Assembly (NCBI GenBank): GCA_033239005.1
Contig: BSQZ01000103.1
Coordinates: 124,001-188,000 of the forward strand
Source: Lamellibrachia satsuma
Lineage: Eukaryota > Annelida > Polychaeta > Sabellida > Siboglinidae
DNA: 64,000 nt
Reading direction: 5' to 3'
Shown in pieces: positions 1 through 47,550 of this stretch. Every line of letters begins with the position of its first letter. Within the stretch, counting starts at the first letter, position 1. Below the pieces are notes generated by a model, which made no database searches, was not told where the DNA came from, and worked only from the letters and a program-made list of their open reading frames with translations. A program made the position numbers and the translations under genes.

Positions 1-259
1 GGCCAGTTCTGAAACATTTAAGAAGTTAATATAATAATGCTTGAAAAGAGTGACAAAGATGGATTAATTTTATAGTGCTAGTAGATTGGACATGGGTGAA
101 ATGCTGATATGTTGATATTCCCATTATTAGTATATAGAAAATATGTACAACTGTTGAAAGGTTCTTTGTCAGATCTTGCTATTTTTTAATCGGAGTCTTG
201 AGAATTGCTCTTACAAATATGTTGCCATAAACAGTTCCTGATTTCTTGTCATCTGCCAG

Positions 260-35941
<35,682 letters not shown>

Positions 35942-36014
35942 TAGAAGATACGGAAGGATTGTGTACAATACCTGCCTTGAGGACTGAGAGCACTGTATAT
36001 GTACATGTTATAAG

Positions 36015-36061
<47 letters not shown>

Positions 36062-36096
36062 CGCACGCACGCACGCATGCACGCACGCACACACAC
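36015..36096. repeat. (AT)n followed by (CACG)n microsatellite in the 3' UTR
   Basis: About 40 bp of TA repeats then CGCACGCACGCACGCATGCA. It precedes the candidate polyadenylation signal. Confidence 0.95.
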
Positions 36097-36098
36097 AT

Positions 36099-36104
36099 AA
36101 TAAA
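36099..36104 (+). terminator. Candidate polyadenylation signal AATAAA of the IP3R-like gene
   Basis: AATAAA lies 158 bp after the stop codon, just past (TA)n and (CACG)n simple repeats. It is the first canonical signal found downstream, so the 3' UTR would be about 180 bp (inference). Confidence 0.5.
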
Positions 36105-36129
36105 AGAATCCCTCTTGAAAGGATTATGT

Positions 36130-37010
36130 TCCCCTGTATGTAAAGTTAATGTGAGCAAAATTTATATTTTCATGCCACAAAATCACTTGATACAAGGATC
36201 TACTTCTTTCTTCTTAATACAAGTAAATGTGATTGAAATGTTGAAACATCTTTGTAAACCAAAGGTGATGTTTCATTGCACCAGTGAATGACCACATAAC
36301 TGGAATTTAAGTAATTATACTAACCAATGAAATGCTTTGCTAGGGTTTAGTTTGCATACATCGAAGAGAGTGATATTGCTGTTGGTCAATAGCAGCTGAT
36401 CTAACAAGTGATGTTCGGCAAATATCATATTCTATTTTTCAAATCACAAAATAGCTATGGTGTAATTACACAATGCTTAATATCCCTGACTTATAGATCA
36501 GATACAGCAGACAGCAACTCTTGTATTTCAATGAAAGTATTTTTTATAAAAATAATTCTGCGAATACCCCTGCAATTGCATAAGTAGCTACATTAAATTG
36601 TTATGGACAGTGATTTAAATAGAAATGTTTTCTGGGGCATATACCAGGGGTTGAAGTATAGAGAAACCACAGGTAATTTGACGATGTGTAATGTTTTCTT
36701 TGTAACATGATAAAGTGTTATTTTGTTTAACTGATTTTTCCCCTTTGAGCAGGGTCACTTTTAATGGTCAAAAAGGGCACAAATGTAGGTGCATAATGGG
36801 GAATTACAAATACACGAGCACGAATGCCCCATCTGTGTGTCATTGTATGAGAAACAGTGTTTTAGCACAAACACACATGGTTACACGTATCCTTTGGGTA
36901 TTTAATGAAATCTAACTGTCCTTTTATGGAAAATGTTGTCCATTTATATAAGTAAAATACCCTTTTGGGACATCACCCCAGTGGAATTTTATTTCAAATG
37001 TAAGAACGAA
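36130..37010. other. Intergenic, no feature recognised
   Basis: AT-rich sequence without a convincing exon, element end or tandem repeat. Confidence 0.5.
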
Positions 37011-37012
37011 AT

Positions 37013-37278
37013 TGTTATGAACTGCGTAAGGGATAGTGAAACGGACAGTCCCCAGGTAGGCTGAAAAGGGTAAACAGAAGGACTGGGAGGCAAAAGGAAG
37101 GACCCGGGTTGGTTTTCTGCCGGGCAGAAAGGTATCCTGGGGGGACTGTACTCCCAGGGTGTATTGTTAAAAATATGTAAGTGCTGTTTGTTATATTCTG
37201 TCGAGTAGAGCCTATCCTCCTATGTAGCCTACCCAGGCTACATGTATTGCTGTAATAGAGCCATTTTAACATTCACAG
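37013..37278 (+). mobile_element. Possible degenerate solo LTR
   Basis: Starts TGTTATGAAC and ends TTTTAACATTCACA, with an AATAGAGCC polyadenylation-like motif near the right end. No matching target duplication was found, so this remains a guess from end sequences. Confidence 0.3.
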
Positions 37279-37723
37279 GGCTGTGTCAGTTTGGCTATGA
37301 AATTATGTCTAATTCATCAAACTTGGTATTTATTTAAGGTAGTCTCAATTTGTTATCTGTTATGATGTAACCAGCGACTGTCTGTGATATTAAAATTTTT
37401 TATTTTTATAAAATCACAATTTAATTATTACTTTGTGTATCTACTTAACAGTGAACATTTTAGTTATATATTGCGAAATTTCATCGATCATGTACACCCA
37501 CAATTGCATGCATGCATGTTGTCTTATTATCCGTAAGCATATTTATCTGCTGTAAACGTCAGCCTTTTGGTTGAAATTGTTGAATACATTTTTGAACTGT
37601 TTGACATATCTCAATAATATGCGTTTGTTTGCTTGCTTATAAGATACTTTGTCATTTTTCTAGCTTCAGGAATGACACTTGCCGGCGAGATATCAGTCTC
37701 ACCAGACACCAGTATACATTAAT

Positions 37724-38225
37724 TTAGTCAAAGGGTAATAAAATTCTTGGGTTGATTAGGAGAAATATAACATACAAGGAAAAAAGCTAATTATACCTTT
37801 GTATAAAACAATTGCTAGGCCTAATTTAGAGTATTGTATACAAACTTGGAGACCATATCGTAAGAAGGATATAGATACGCTTGAAATAATACAGAGGAGA
37901 GACACTACAATTATTCCTGAATTGAGAGACCTTATCTGTGAAGAACGACTGAAAGAATGTGGTTTAACAACCCTAGAGATAAGGCAGTTAAGAGGAGATC
38001 AAATTGAAATTTTTAAGGTGTTGAATGAGTATGAAAATATTGATGGATAACAGAACTAGAGGACATGAGGTAACATTAGTAAAGTATTAGTGTAGATTGG
38101 ACAACAGGAACTACTCGTTTTCACAGGACAATCAATGGAACAAATCACTACTAGCATCGTGAATCTATTTATAAACAAGGTTAACACATCTCAGGAGGGC
38201 GGATTACACATATATTAAACTTTGT
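37724..38225 (+). pseudogene. CR1/L2-like LINE 3' fragment (plus strand), degenerate
   Basis: Encodes ILGLIRRNITYK and YKTIARPNLEYCIQTWRPYR then KKDIDTLEIIQRRD, the same C-terminal region as at 22,300-22,450, followed by a decayed tail (RTRGHEV). Several frame breaks. Confidence 0.88.
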
Positions 38226-38349
38226 CTTGGATCATGGGCGTAGGAGCCGGTCCGACTGTACCGGCCATGGCTGGACCACTTTTTTCCAGGCCTCAAAAAT
38301 GCCCTGGCAACTAGCCACAATCCCGTAAAAAATAAACAATGGTTCACAG

Positions 38350-39035
38350 CCACAACTCTCCGTGCCTTACATACTTTGGCCCTTAACTCCTCCTGGAGCA
38401 TAGGCCATCCACAACATTTCTACAGCCATTCACTGTTTGCTTGATGTCTGCCTCGATGTCACGTCGCCAGGTGTTTTTGGTCTCCCCCTCTTTCTCTTGC
38501 CTTGGGGGTTCCATGTCAGGACCTGTCTGGTTATGTTTGTGCTTGGCTTTCTCAAGGTGTGGCCAAGCCATCCCCATCTCCTCTTAAGGATCTCTATTTG
38601 GGCTTGTTGTGTTCTATCCCAGAGATCTTTGTTGCTCACCCTGTCCATCCAGTGTATTCGGGTAATTCTTCTCAGGCAATGGTTGACAAATGTCTGGATC
38701 GTTATCAGCGTGGTCTTGTTTATTCGCCACGTTTCCGCTCCGTACAGCAACACAGACTTTACATTTGTGTTAAACAAGCGTATTTTTGTGGTTTCTCCAT
38801 TTACCTTTGACTTCCGCACATTTCTCAACAGGTGGAAAGCTACCCTTGCTTTGCTGATCCTTTTCTTTACGTCAGCCTCTGTCCCATCATGCGTATCCAC
38901 TATGCTGCCTAGATATCTGAAGTCTTTGACCTCGTCCAGTGTCTCTCCCTCAAGCATGATTGGTGTTTCGCAAGTAGAATTTGTTCTCAGGATCTTTGTT
39001 TTCTTTTTGTCGATTTTCAATTATATCTGTTGTTT
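38350..39035 (-). pseudogene. RTE-like LINE RT C-terminal fragment (minus strand)
   Basis: Reads [59 protein letters not shown] and [12 protein letters not shown], then a frameshift to [14 protein letters not shown] and VDGLCSRRS. The LYGAETW and GHTLRKP motifs are typical of RTE-type LINE C-terminal regions in animals. 5' truncated at about 39,020. Confidence 0.88.
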
Positions 39036-39524
39036 CGTCCTGCATCTGCCTATGGTTGTGAGACAGGAATGCAAGAACTGTGGACATGGTCTCTGGACAA
39101 CTGCTCAGACACGGAAACGAAAGCACAGATTCGAGGTGTTGATTACCATATGATGAAATTTAATTTCTTTTATGGACTTGCTTTGGGCGAATGTATACTT
39201 CGTCATGCTGATAGCCTAAGCACAACCATCCAAAGGCCAAACTTGTCAGCGGCCGAGGGACAGTCAATTGCATCCATGACTGTGAACACCTTGAGCAATT
39301 TACGCTCAGAAAGTTTTTTTTACTTGTTTTGGGCTGATGTCATGAGCAAAGCCGAAGACAGAGACAATGAAGAATCTTTACTGCCAAGACGCAGAGCAGT
39401 CCCAGCTAAACTTGACTGTGGCACATCAGCGCCAAAATACTTCCAGACACCAAAACAGCTATACAGAGCCATATACTATGAGGCTCTGGACCTCATCGTG
39501 TCGCTTATCACGCGAAGTATAACT
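39036..39524 (+). pseudogene. hAT/ZMYM1-like transposase C-terminal fragment
   Basis: Plus-strand frame contains FFYGLALGECILRHADSLST, LSAAEGQSIASMTVNTL, LLPRRRAVPAKLDCGTSA and YRAIYYEALDLIVSLITR, the pattern of hAT-derived (ZMYM1-like) proteins. Both ends are missing; the right end is cut by the Gypsy insertion at 39,525. Confidence 0.8.
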
Positions 39525-39718
39525 TGTTATGTTCTTATGTTTGTATATTTCGTATACTATATCACAACGAGTGTAATGTAACATAGAACGTTTATTATGC
39601 GAACGTGCTGATCCTCAGGAAATTGATCTCACAAAAATGGCAAAACATATAGGGGTTGTCATCGGGTATAACATACCCGATATTGTATCAAGCTAGTATA
39701 CAATACGAATACATAACA
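39525..39718 (-). repeat. Gypsy 3' LTR
   Basis: 194 bp, TGTTATGTTC...ATACATAACA. Differs from the other LTR only near 39,619-39,624 (AAATTG versus AAGTTA). Confidence 0.95.
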
Positions 39719-39917
39719 CCTCCCTTTGTTGCAACAACAAATACTAATAAAGCTACAAGTTCTGACAATGCTATGTATGTCTGTTCTACATCTACGCCAA
39801 CGTTACAACTATGAGAACAATCCTTGTGAACATCAAATTATACTGTGTTACATGCTATGCGAACAATGTCAAATTACATTATCATAAATCCTAATCAAAC
39901 ATTGTACTAGCTATGAA

Positions 39918-42900
39918 TTATGACATATCATAATCTCTGAACTTGGCTGGTCTAACTGTTTCTCTACCCGACCTGGTTCTCGATCCCGTTACATTTGTTT
40001 GTGGGACTATCTCAGGTGTGGAACAGTTAGGTAACTCAGGTAATGGATGTGACTTTCTCTCGGGACTTGGAGGGTTTGTCTGTAGGGCAGGAGGGATTGG
40101 GTTTGGGATCTGTGTCTCCGGATCCTCATACTGCACAGGATCGCGACGGTAGCTCATCTCTCGCTCCTTGGTCTTCAGTATATCCTTACGATTTCTTCTC
40201 CACACATTTCCTGACTCGGCTTGCAAGTTGTAGGACCTGGGGTGTGGCGGTTGTTGTTCTTGTGGTAGCATCAGTGCTGGTTTCCACATCTTCCCATCTC
40301 TGACTCTTATGTTGTTACCTGCTCTCAAGTCCTGCAATGGTTTCGCGTTTCTGTCATAGTACAGTTTCGCTCTGTCTCTGTTCGTCTGTAACGTCTCTCT
40401 TATTCTCTCAGTCTCGACAGTCTTTGGCTGTAACAGCTGGTCACTGGTGTGCAGCTTCGTAGCTGTTCTTCCCATCAGTCTCTGTGCTGGTGAACCGGCT
40501 TCTGCTGTTCTCGACGTATTTCTCAGGTTCAGTAAGCCTGCAAACATCTGGACTTTGTCTCCTCTCATCTTCTCTATCATTCTCCTGACTGTTTGGTTTG
40601 CTCGTTCAACCATCCCGTTAGCTTGATGCATGGTTGGACTTGTTGTGATGTGTTTAAAGTTCCATTCAGTTGCGAACTGTGCGAAGTGATGACTGCTGAA
40701 TTGAGGACCGTTGTCAGATAGTAACTTCTCCGGTATTCCGTGCATTGAGAAGAGCTTCGCCAGTCTTTCAACGACTGTTGAACTGTACGAGTCATCTTTC
40801 AACTCTTCTACGTCGATTTATTCGGAATAATAGTCGATGGTGACCAGATAGGTTGTTCCATTCCAGTACAACAAATCTGTTGCTAGTATTTTCCACGGAC
40901 CTGTTGGAACTTCACTCGGCATCAGCGGTTCTTTCTGTTGACACCGTCTTTTTTCTTGGCATGTGGAACAGTTGGAAATCATGTCTTCAATTTGCGAATT
41001 CATTCCAGGCCAGTATACAACTTCCCTTGCTAGTTGTTTACATCTCACTATTCCCAAGTGACTTTCTTGTATGTTCTTCAACACAACTTTCCGCATCGCA
41101 GTTGGCACTACAACTCGATCACCTTTGAACACGATCTCGTCTAGCACTGAGAGTTCTTCTCGGGAGTCGTAGAATGGTCTGACATCGGGGTGTAGTTCAT
41201 GTTTATGTCTTGGCCAGCCTGTATGGATCACGTCTTTCAGTCTTTCGAGCTCAGTGTCCAGTCTCGACTCTCTGTTCAGTTCAGTCATTCGGGTGTCACT
41301 GAATGCTGTTGATCCACGGACTTCTGCAGCATACACGTTGAAGTTGTTCTCGTCTGTCAACAAGTCTTCGTATGTGTCTTGTTGATACGCTCTACTCAGA
41401 GCATCCGCCACAGGAATGTCTTTCCCTGATTTTCCTACTACCGTGAACGAGTAGTGTTGCAACGTCATCTTCATCTTCTGCAGACGCAATGGTACAAGAT
41501 GAAGTGGTTTCTCGAGTATTCTCACCAGTGGCAAGTGATCAGTCTCCACTGTGATGTCTGAGCGTCCATATACGTATGAGTGAAACTTCTTAAAGGAGAA
41601 CACGATCGCTAGTAACTCCTTCTCTACTTGTGCGTATGTGTATTCTGCACTGGTCAATGACTTGGATGCATAGGCAATGGGACGTCCATTTTGCATCAGA
41701 ACTGCTCCAATTCCTGCTTGTGATGCATCGCAGGAGATAGTGATATGCTCGTTATCACTGTAGTACCTCAATACGGGAGCTTCTGTCATCAGCTTCTTCA
41801 ACTCTGTGACGGCGTCTCTGTGAACTTCGTCAAAGTGAAATCTGAAACCATGCTCATGTGATTCCTTGATTAGACATCTCAATGGTTCTGTGACAATAGA
41901 CAGATTTGGCAAGAACTTACAGGTATAAGTTACCATTCCCAGTAATGTCTGGACATGTGCAATTGACGATGGTTCTGGCATCTCTAGCACTGCTCTCACT
42001 TTGTCTTCACCGATCTTCACACCATTGTATGTTAGCTTGTGACCTATGTACTCAACTTCATTGGTGCATAGTTTCGTCTTGCGAGGATTTAGCTTCAAGT
42101 TTCTATCGCGACATCTCTGCAATACTTGCTGTAGCCTTGTGTTGTGCATCTCAGTTGTTGGTGCGTGAATCAGTATGTCATCCATGATCACTTCCACGCC
42201 TGCTAGGCCTGCTAACAGTTCAGACATAGCAAGCTGATATATCTCGGGCGCCACGGATATACCCATCGGCAAACGACGGTATTTGTACCTGCCAAATAGA
42301 GTGTTAACGCTGTGAGTGCCTGGGACTCCTCGGTTAACTCGATCTGGAAGTAACCCATGTTGGCATCCATCACTGTGAAACACTTGGATCCGTCTGTACG
42401 AGTAGTGATTTCCTCAATAGTCGACATTGGGTGATACTCTCGTAGCAACGCTCTATTGAGATCTTGCGGGTCTATGGTTATGCGCACGTCTCTCTGGGGA
42501 CTTGGCGATTTCTTGTTTACCACATGCAAGGCACTGACCCATGGCGTTGGCTCTCCCACTGGGACTTTCTGTATGATACCCATGTCCACGAGCCGATTTA
42601 ACTTCTGTCTAGCAGGTTCGCGAAGGGGAGCTGGAATTGGTCTCGAAGGGTGGGCAACTGGTTTAGCATTCGGGTCAATATGGAGAGAATATTTCCCTGG
42701 AATCTTCCCAACCCCTTGGAATACATCATTGTACTTCTTAATGATAGCTTTTGCTCCGTCTACCCCTCTATCCTCTGTCTCGGTGTGATCAATTCTCTTA
42801 ATGAGATTCATTCTCATGCTATCTGACTCTGACAGTAAGTTAGGAACATTGTAGCAATCTAAGACTTCACATTCTAATTGGTACTCATTACCTTTGTACG

Positions 42901-43255
42901 ATACTGGCAGTTCAATCGTACCCATCGATTTCGCTGGGCTTCCTAGCAACCCTCGTATGGCCACATTAATCGGCTGTAACACTGGCTTAGTCTGCATCTC
43001 ATCGTATGACTTCCTGGACAAAATTGTACATTCAGCACCAGTGTCAATTTTAAACGACACGTAATCTTTATCTTTGATTGACAGATCTATCGACCACAAC
43101 GATTTAGATGCGGTGTTCACACTCTTAGTTACACAGCGGTTCAGGTGAATATTTAACGCATTCATATCGTCATTCATTTCGCATGCTCTTTGTGGTTTGC
43201 AATCATAGCCATAATCACGTTCATAACTCTGGGTCGAGTTCTGGCTATAGTTCAC
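39918..43255 (-). pseudogene. pol: Gypsy pol: protease, RT, RNase H, integrase (broken)
   Basis: Protease IDTGAE (about 43,030); RT fingers VRITIDPQDLNRALLREYHP; a one-base frame break near 42,307; RT palm FGRYKYRRLPMGISVAPE and VIMDDILIH (the YxDD-type site with Met before DD); RNase H TISCDASQAGIGAVLMQNGR and ETDHLPLV; HHCC zinc finger (H-L-G-I-V... CSTCQEKRRC); integrase core with LATDLL, SDNGPQFSS and ANGMVERANQ. A TAA near 40,818 splits the integrase. Pol copies and integrates the element; no chromodomain was seen at the C-terminus. Confidence 0.92.
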
Positions 43256-43261
43256 TTGTCT

Positions 43262-43345
43262 AGCTCAGCAAACGCGGGCAAAATGTCCTGTTTTTTCGCA
43301 TTTGTGGCACACTTGTTGGTAAGCGCGACACTGCTGTGGACCGTG
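43262..43345 (-). CDS. Gypsy nucleocapsid zinc knuckle
   Basis: CHKCEKTGHFARVC matches the CX2CX4HX4C RNA-binding knuckle at the end of Gag. Its frame differs from the capsid part, so a frame change lies in between, at about 43,350-43,560. Confidence 0.8.
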
Positions 43346-43554
43346 TGACGTTCCACAATCGCCACAGTCGAGCTGAAGTTGAAAACGGACACCACGTCTT
43401 TCGTCTGGCGTGCTCCACGGTACGCGCCTCGGTACTTGCTTCCTGCTCGAAGTTGACCTTGATACGTCTTATCGGCATGACCTCTGTCGTATCGTTGACC
43501 TTGACCCGTCTTCTCGGCATGACCTCTGTCGCTGCATTGACCTCCACCTCTTGA

Positions 43555-44142
43555 TTAGCTGCGCCCCCTCTGTGCACGTACAGCATGTATGTGCGTTTCA
43601 GTTGCAATCAGCTTTCTCGTTTGCGCTGCTTGATCGAAGAAATTGCACTTCTTCACAACTTGGGTAAGCGTCAGGTCGTTTTCCCACAGCTTCTCGTTGA
43701 TCTTTGGGTCTCGGACACCGTTCGATATCTGCACGCACACCTGACTTTCTTCTAAAGCGCCGAATTCGCAATGCGAAGCGAGTTCTCGGACTGCTTGAAT
43801 AAAATCTGTTACGTTTTCATTGGGCGACTGCACACGCCGTTGAAATCTAGTGATGTAACTTTTTAACAGTTTTTTCGGTTCAGTGTGTTTGTCGAAGTTT
43901 GCTATGACACAGTCAAACTTGTCTTTGTCACCTTCCGCATTCCAGTCGAATTTGGAGTACACTTTGATCCATTGTTGACCCATCGCGCACAGTAGCATAC
44001 CGACTTTGACATTATCGGCAACTGCGCTTTTTTCGGCAGCAATCAGATAGAATGTAAATTCAGTTTTTCAGTCTTTCCACGCCTGCACAAAGTTCTCGTC
44101 AGCATTTGGATTAAAACGGCATGGTGGTTTAAACGATTCCAT
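43555..44142 (-). pseudogene. gag: Gypsy gag, interrupted by a nonsense codon
   Basis: Opens at the ATG at 44,142 on the minus strand, but an in-frame TGA lies at 44,070-44,068; a long frame continues from 43,998 to 43,555 with capsid-like helical content (FQRRVQSPNENVTDFIQAVR). Gag forms the particle in Ty3/Gypsy elements. The TGA replaces what is probably a Trp codon (inference). Confidence 0.8.
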
Positions 44143-44332
44143 TTTTCACGATTGTTCGTTATAGCGGCAGTGCGAGTTCAGTGTCACTCGGCTTCTTACG
44201 CTATCGATTTCGGGCGGCGTGCACCAATTTTAAATCTTCTAACATCGGCTTTTTCGATCATCGTTATGACTTATCATGTATACTCACATGTGGACAAGAG
44301 TTCATTTGTCATCCGTTGTATTTCTGACACCA

Positions 44333-44526
44333 TGTTATGTTCTTATGTTTGTATATTTCGTATACTATATCACAACGAGTGTAATGTAACATAGAACGTT
44401 TATTATGCGAACGTGCTGATCCTCAGGAAGTTAATCTCACAAAAATGGCAAAACATATAGGGGTTGTCATCGGGTATAACATACCCGATATTGTATCAAG
44501 CTAGTATACAATACGAATACATAACA
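44333..44526 (-). repeat. Gypsy 5' LTR
   Basis: 194 bp, followed on the minus strand by the TGG primer-binding start. The 98.97% match to its partner suggests recent insertion. Confidence 0.95.
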
Positions 44527-44531
44527 TAACT

Positions 44532-45096
44532 TAAATCGTACGATTTTGGCGAGATGCGACTCTGGATTACACACCAGTAATGTCACAAGGCAGGTGGTGT
44601 CTTAATACTGTAAAATAACCTTACACACATATCACATAAACAAAATACAAACACGCTACTTTAATGCCACGAAATGTATTCGTTTGAACGGAGCTTGGGT
44701 GGTCAACAACATGCGAAAAACTACAATTCGGGACTGCATATGTGATCGTAATGCTGGAAGTATAACAGTTAACTAATGAAAACCATATATTTTTAATCCT
44801 CGTGATGTCTTAGTCCATAATGGTGGATTCTAACTATCCGGATTCAGAGTATTGGATAATGGTATTTTAATGCCAATGGCACAGGGATGTCAACAGATGA
44901 CGTCGATAATTCAGAAGGGCGAGGATCCATTGCGATTTGGCATCAACATTACCGCTTACAGGGAGGAAATACCGTTCCCCCCTTGTTCCCGCGTTCCCAA
45001 GACATGTCCCGCTTTTCTATTACTTTCATAACTGTTAATTTTTACTTTCAAATTGATCTATTTTGTGTGCGCCAGGCCGTTCTCGGGAGCACATGA
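44532..45096. other. Intergenic, no feature recognised
   Basis: Unique-looking sequence between the Gypsy element and a MITE. No exon with splice sites stood out. Confidence 0.5.
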
Positions 45097-45098
45097 TA

Positions 45099-46029
45099 GG
45101 GGAAAGCAGTGTTAGTTGAGCCACTGGGTTAGTTGAGCCACCCATGTTTCCCGAGAAACTTTAGCAGTGACAGTTACATGGTACCACCCAGTGATTGAAC
45201 ATGTTATTAGAACACGATTGACGTATAATAGGTTACATTTGTCACAACGGCCAGAACATGTGAGCTGAAAGTATGTTTTTTACTGTTTTTCGAAACTTTT
45301 GGTAATTGTGATTAATGTCTGCTGGTGTGTAAGCTATCAACGCACGTAACCAGACTTTATTGTTTGTGCGCTTACAAATAGTTTAACTATGCACAGAGAA
45401 GAAGATTACTTACATCACTTCGCGCATTAATAAAACGTTAATTAAATAAGCTAAATTGTCGAAACGTGGCTAGTTGAACCACCCAAGGCTCAGGGGAGGG
45501 TTAGTTGAGCGGCTATGGAACGAAGACTAGTGGTCTTTACCCCAAACTACATCAAGGAATTAATTTTTTTCAAGCAAATTAGGACATCGGATAGGTACAA
45601 GGCAACTTATTAGCAGTTAGCTAATCTTTGGTGATTGGCCTATATAAGTCTATATTAATTTAGTGTGTCGACTTATTAATTAAACGCGTAGACTTGTCGG
45701 AGACGTGTGTCCATTGGGTAGATGTGTTGGCTGAGTTATGAATTTTTTGTGCAAGGCCTATGTAAATTATACAAATAAAGCATTTACGCAACTTACGAAA
45801 CACTGTAGCTCAACTTACCCAACACCAAATGTTAGTTGAGCCAGCTTACCAGCCATATTTGAATCAGCTATATATAATTATTCATGCATGCTAGGTATAT
45901 TATCTTGGTATAAAATGATCTACTAATAATCATAGTTTATGTGAGTAAAAACAATTTTGACTTATGAATAGGATTGCGTCATAGACATCAAAAAGAATGA
46001 AAAATGGCTCAACTAACACTGCCTTCTCC
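45099..46029. mobile_element. TA-flanked MITE of Tc1/mariner (pogo-like) type, 931 bp
   Basis: Left end GGGGAAAGCAGTGTTAGTTG plus AGCCAC; right end read inward GGAGAAGGCAGTGTTAGTTG plus AGCCA. TA on both sides (45,097-45,098 and 46,030-46,031). The motif TTAGTTGAGCCA recurs inside, at 45,128, about 45,470 (CTAGTTGAACCA), 45,508 and 45,831. No transposase frame. Confidence 0.82.
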
Positions 46030-46631
46030 TATATCAGTGATCTCAAGTGAATTCACTTTTTCTTGCGTATGCACCGCGAACGAGAACAGCAAACACAAAT
46101 GGTGAACCGAAAAACAACAGGTTTTAATACGCAAAAATCGACTAAAGTTGATTGGAGGAAGATATTCCCCGCTTTCTAGGAGCAACTTCCCGCTTGTCCA
46201 TGAGCGGATGTGGACACGTATGATTTGACTGACTTTCAACTTGCGTTTACGCATTGGTCATTAAATGTTGCTACTTCGGAATCAAATTACACGGCATTAC
46301 TATTTCGTTTAGTTAATTTTCAATGCTTGCATTTTGAAACACAGTTATAACACAAGAGCGCTGTAAAGTTGCTGTTCCTCGGAGTAGTTGTGTATGATGG
46401 TTTCGACGCGGCCCCGATTCGCGTTTAGTTGATAGTACTTTAACGACACTTTGGTACGGGAACTGGACATACCCTACACTCAGTGGCGTATCTAGGATAT
46501 CGCAAAGTGGTAGGCTAAAAGGAGGCAAGGCTAATCACCCACTAGCTTGCCATACTACCACGCAACAGGTTATATACGGGAACAAAATTCAAGACAAGGG
46601 GCCATGGTACAATGCCTCCTAAATCCACCAC

Positions 46632-46656
46632 TGCATGATATATATATATATATATA
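46632..46656. repeat. Short (AT)n tract
   Basis: About 24 bp of AT dinucleotides just left of the longer tract. Confidence 0.9.
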
Positions 46657-46688
46657 ATTAAAACAAAGATAATATGTTAGATATGCTT

Positions 46689-46691
<3 letters not shown>

Positions 46692-46769
<78 letters not shown>
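46692..46769. repeat. (AT)n microsatellite, about 78 bp
   Basis: Pure AT dinucleotides. The open frames here are artefacts of the repeat. Confidence 0.97.
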
Positions 46770-46773
<4 letters not shown>

Positions 46774-47550
46774 CTGTCAATACTAGAATACGAAGTTTTC
46801 TGTACATAACGTTACGAAACATTGCAAGGACAATTAATGTTTTTTCGTACCTATCATCATAAACACATAATATTGTCAATATAATCATTAAAAATAAATG
46901 GATACTTTTAATCATCGTAACGAAAATCAACATTATTGGCCAACCGGTTGAATTTTTACAGGGCCCGTAATTGCGGTTTCGTCGAGCATGATCACGTGGA
47001 CGGAAATGACGTCAATAATATCGTTCTTTCAAGAACGCGTCGCAACCAGGCGGACTCGTGCGGCAACGTCACATTGATCTGAGCATCTGAAACAAGGCAA
47101 TTCAAGGTGGTTTTGCTTTACTTGTAAAAGATTAGCGTTTGCTAAGCTTCTTGAAAATGCCAACTAATGTGTCTTTTGTTTTGAAAAGTGATGGACAACT
47201 TGCTTTTAGGTATTGTTTATATTCCTCCGGAATCATCTCCTTATTCAAATGTTGGTATTTTTTAATTACTTGACATTTTTGTGTGGAGAGCATGAACAGA
47301 GTATTAGTTCCCCCAACTAACTAAATTAGTACATCTAATTTTGCTGCCCACATCATGTGCATAACATACATGCATCTGTTTTTTGTATTAGAAGTTCTAA
47401 ATGAACACGTTCTGTACGGGAGTGAATACCTTTGTTGTAAAACGATCATTATGATGCAAAGTAGCAAGGATATATACCTGACACACAAAAGTGTGTTACA
47501 CTGTCCATGTTGGACATTGTTCTGAAACTACTTTATTTTTACAGCAAAAT

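Larger units (their letters stand above)
39525..44526 (-). mobile_element. Ty3/Gypsy LTR retrotransposon, near full length, recent
   Basis: Two 194-bp LTRs (39,525-39,718 and 44,333-44,526) with TG...CA ends differ at two positions. The 5-bp target TAACT flanks both sides (39,520-39,524 and 44,527-44,531). A primer site starting TGGTGTCAGAAATAC sits next to the 5' LTR (minus orientation) and a purine tract AAAGGGAGG next to the 3' LTR. Inside: gag, zinc knuckle, protease, RT, RNase H, integrase. It has an early stop in gag, a frameshift in RT and a stop in integrase, so this copy cannot make its proteins unaided. Confidence 0.95.

Noticed and set aside
37013..37278. Firm call of a second solo LTR
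   Set aside because: Ends look LTR-like but no target duplication is present, so it is listed only as a low-confidence feature.
38437..39153. 238-codon plus-strand frame
   Set aside because: Antisense shadow of the RTE-like LINE fragment; only the part after 39,036 in another frame has hAT-like sequence.
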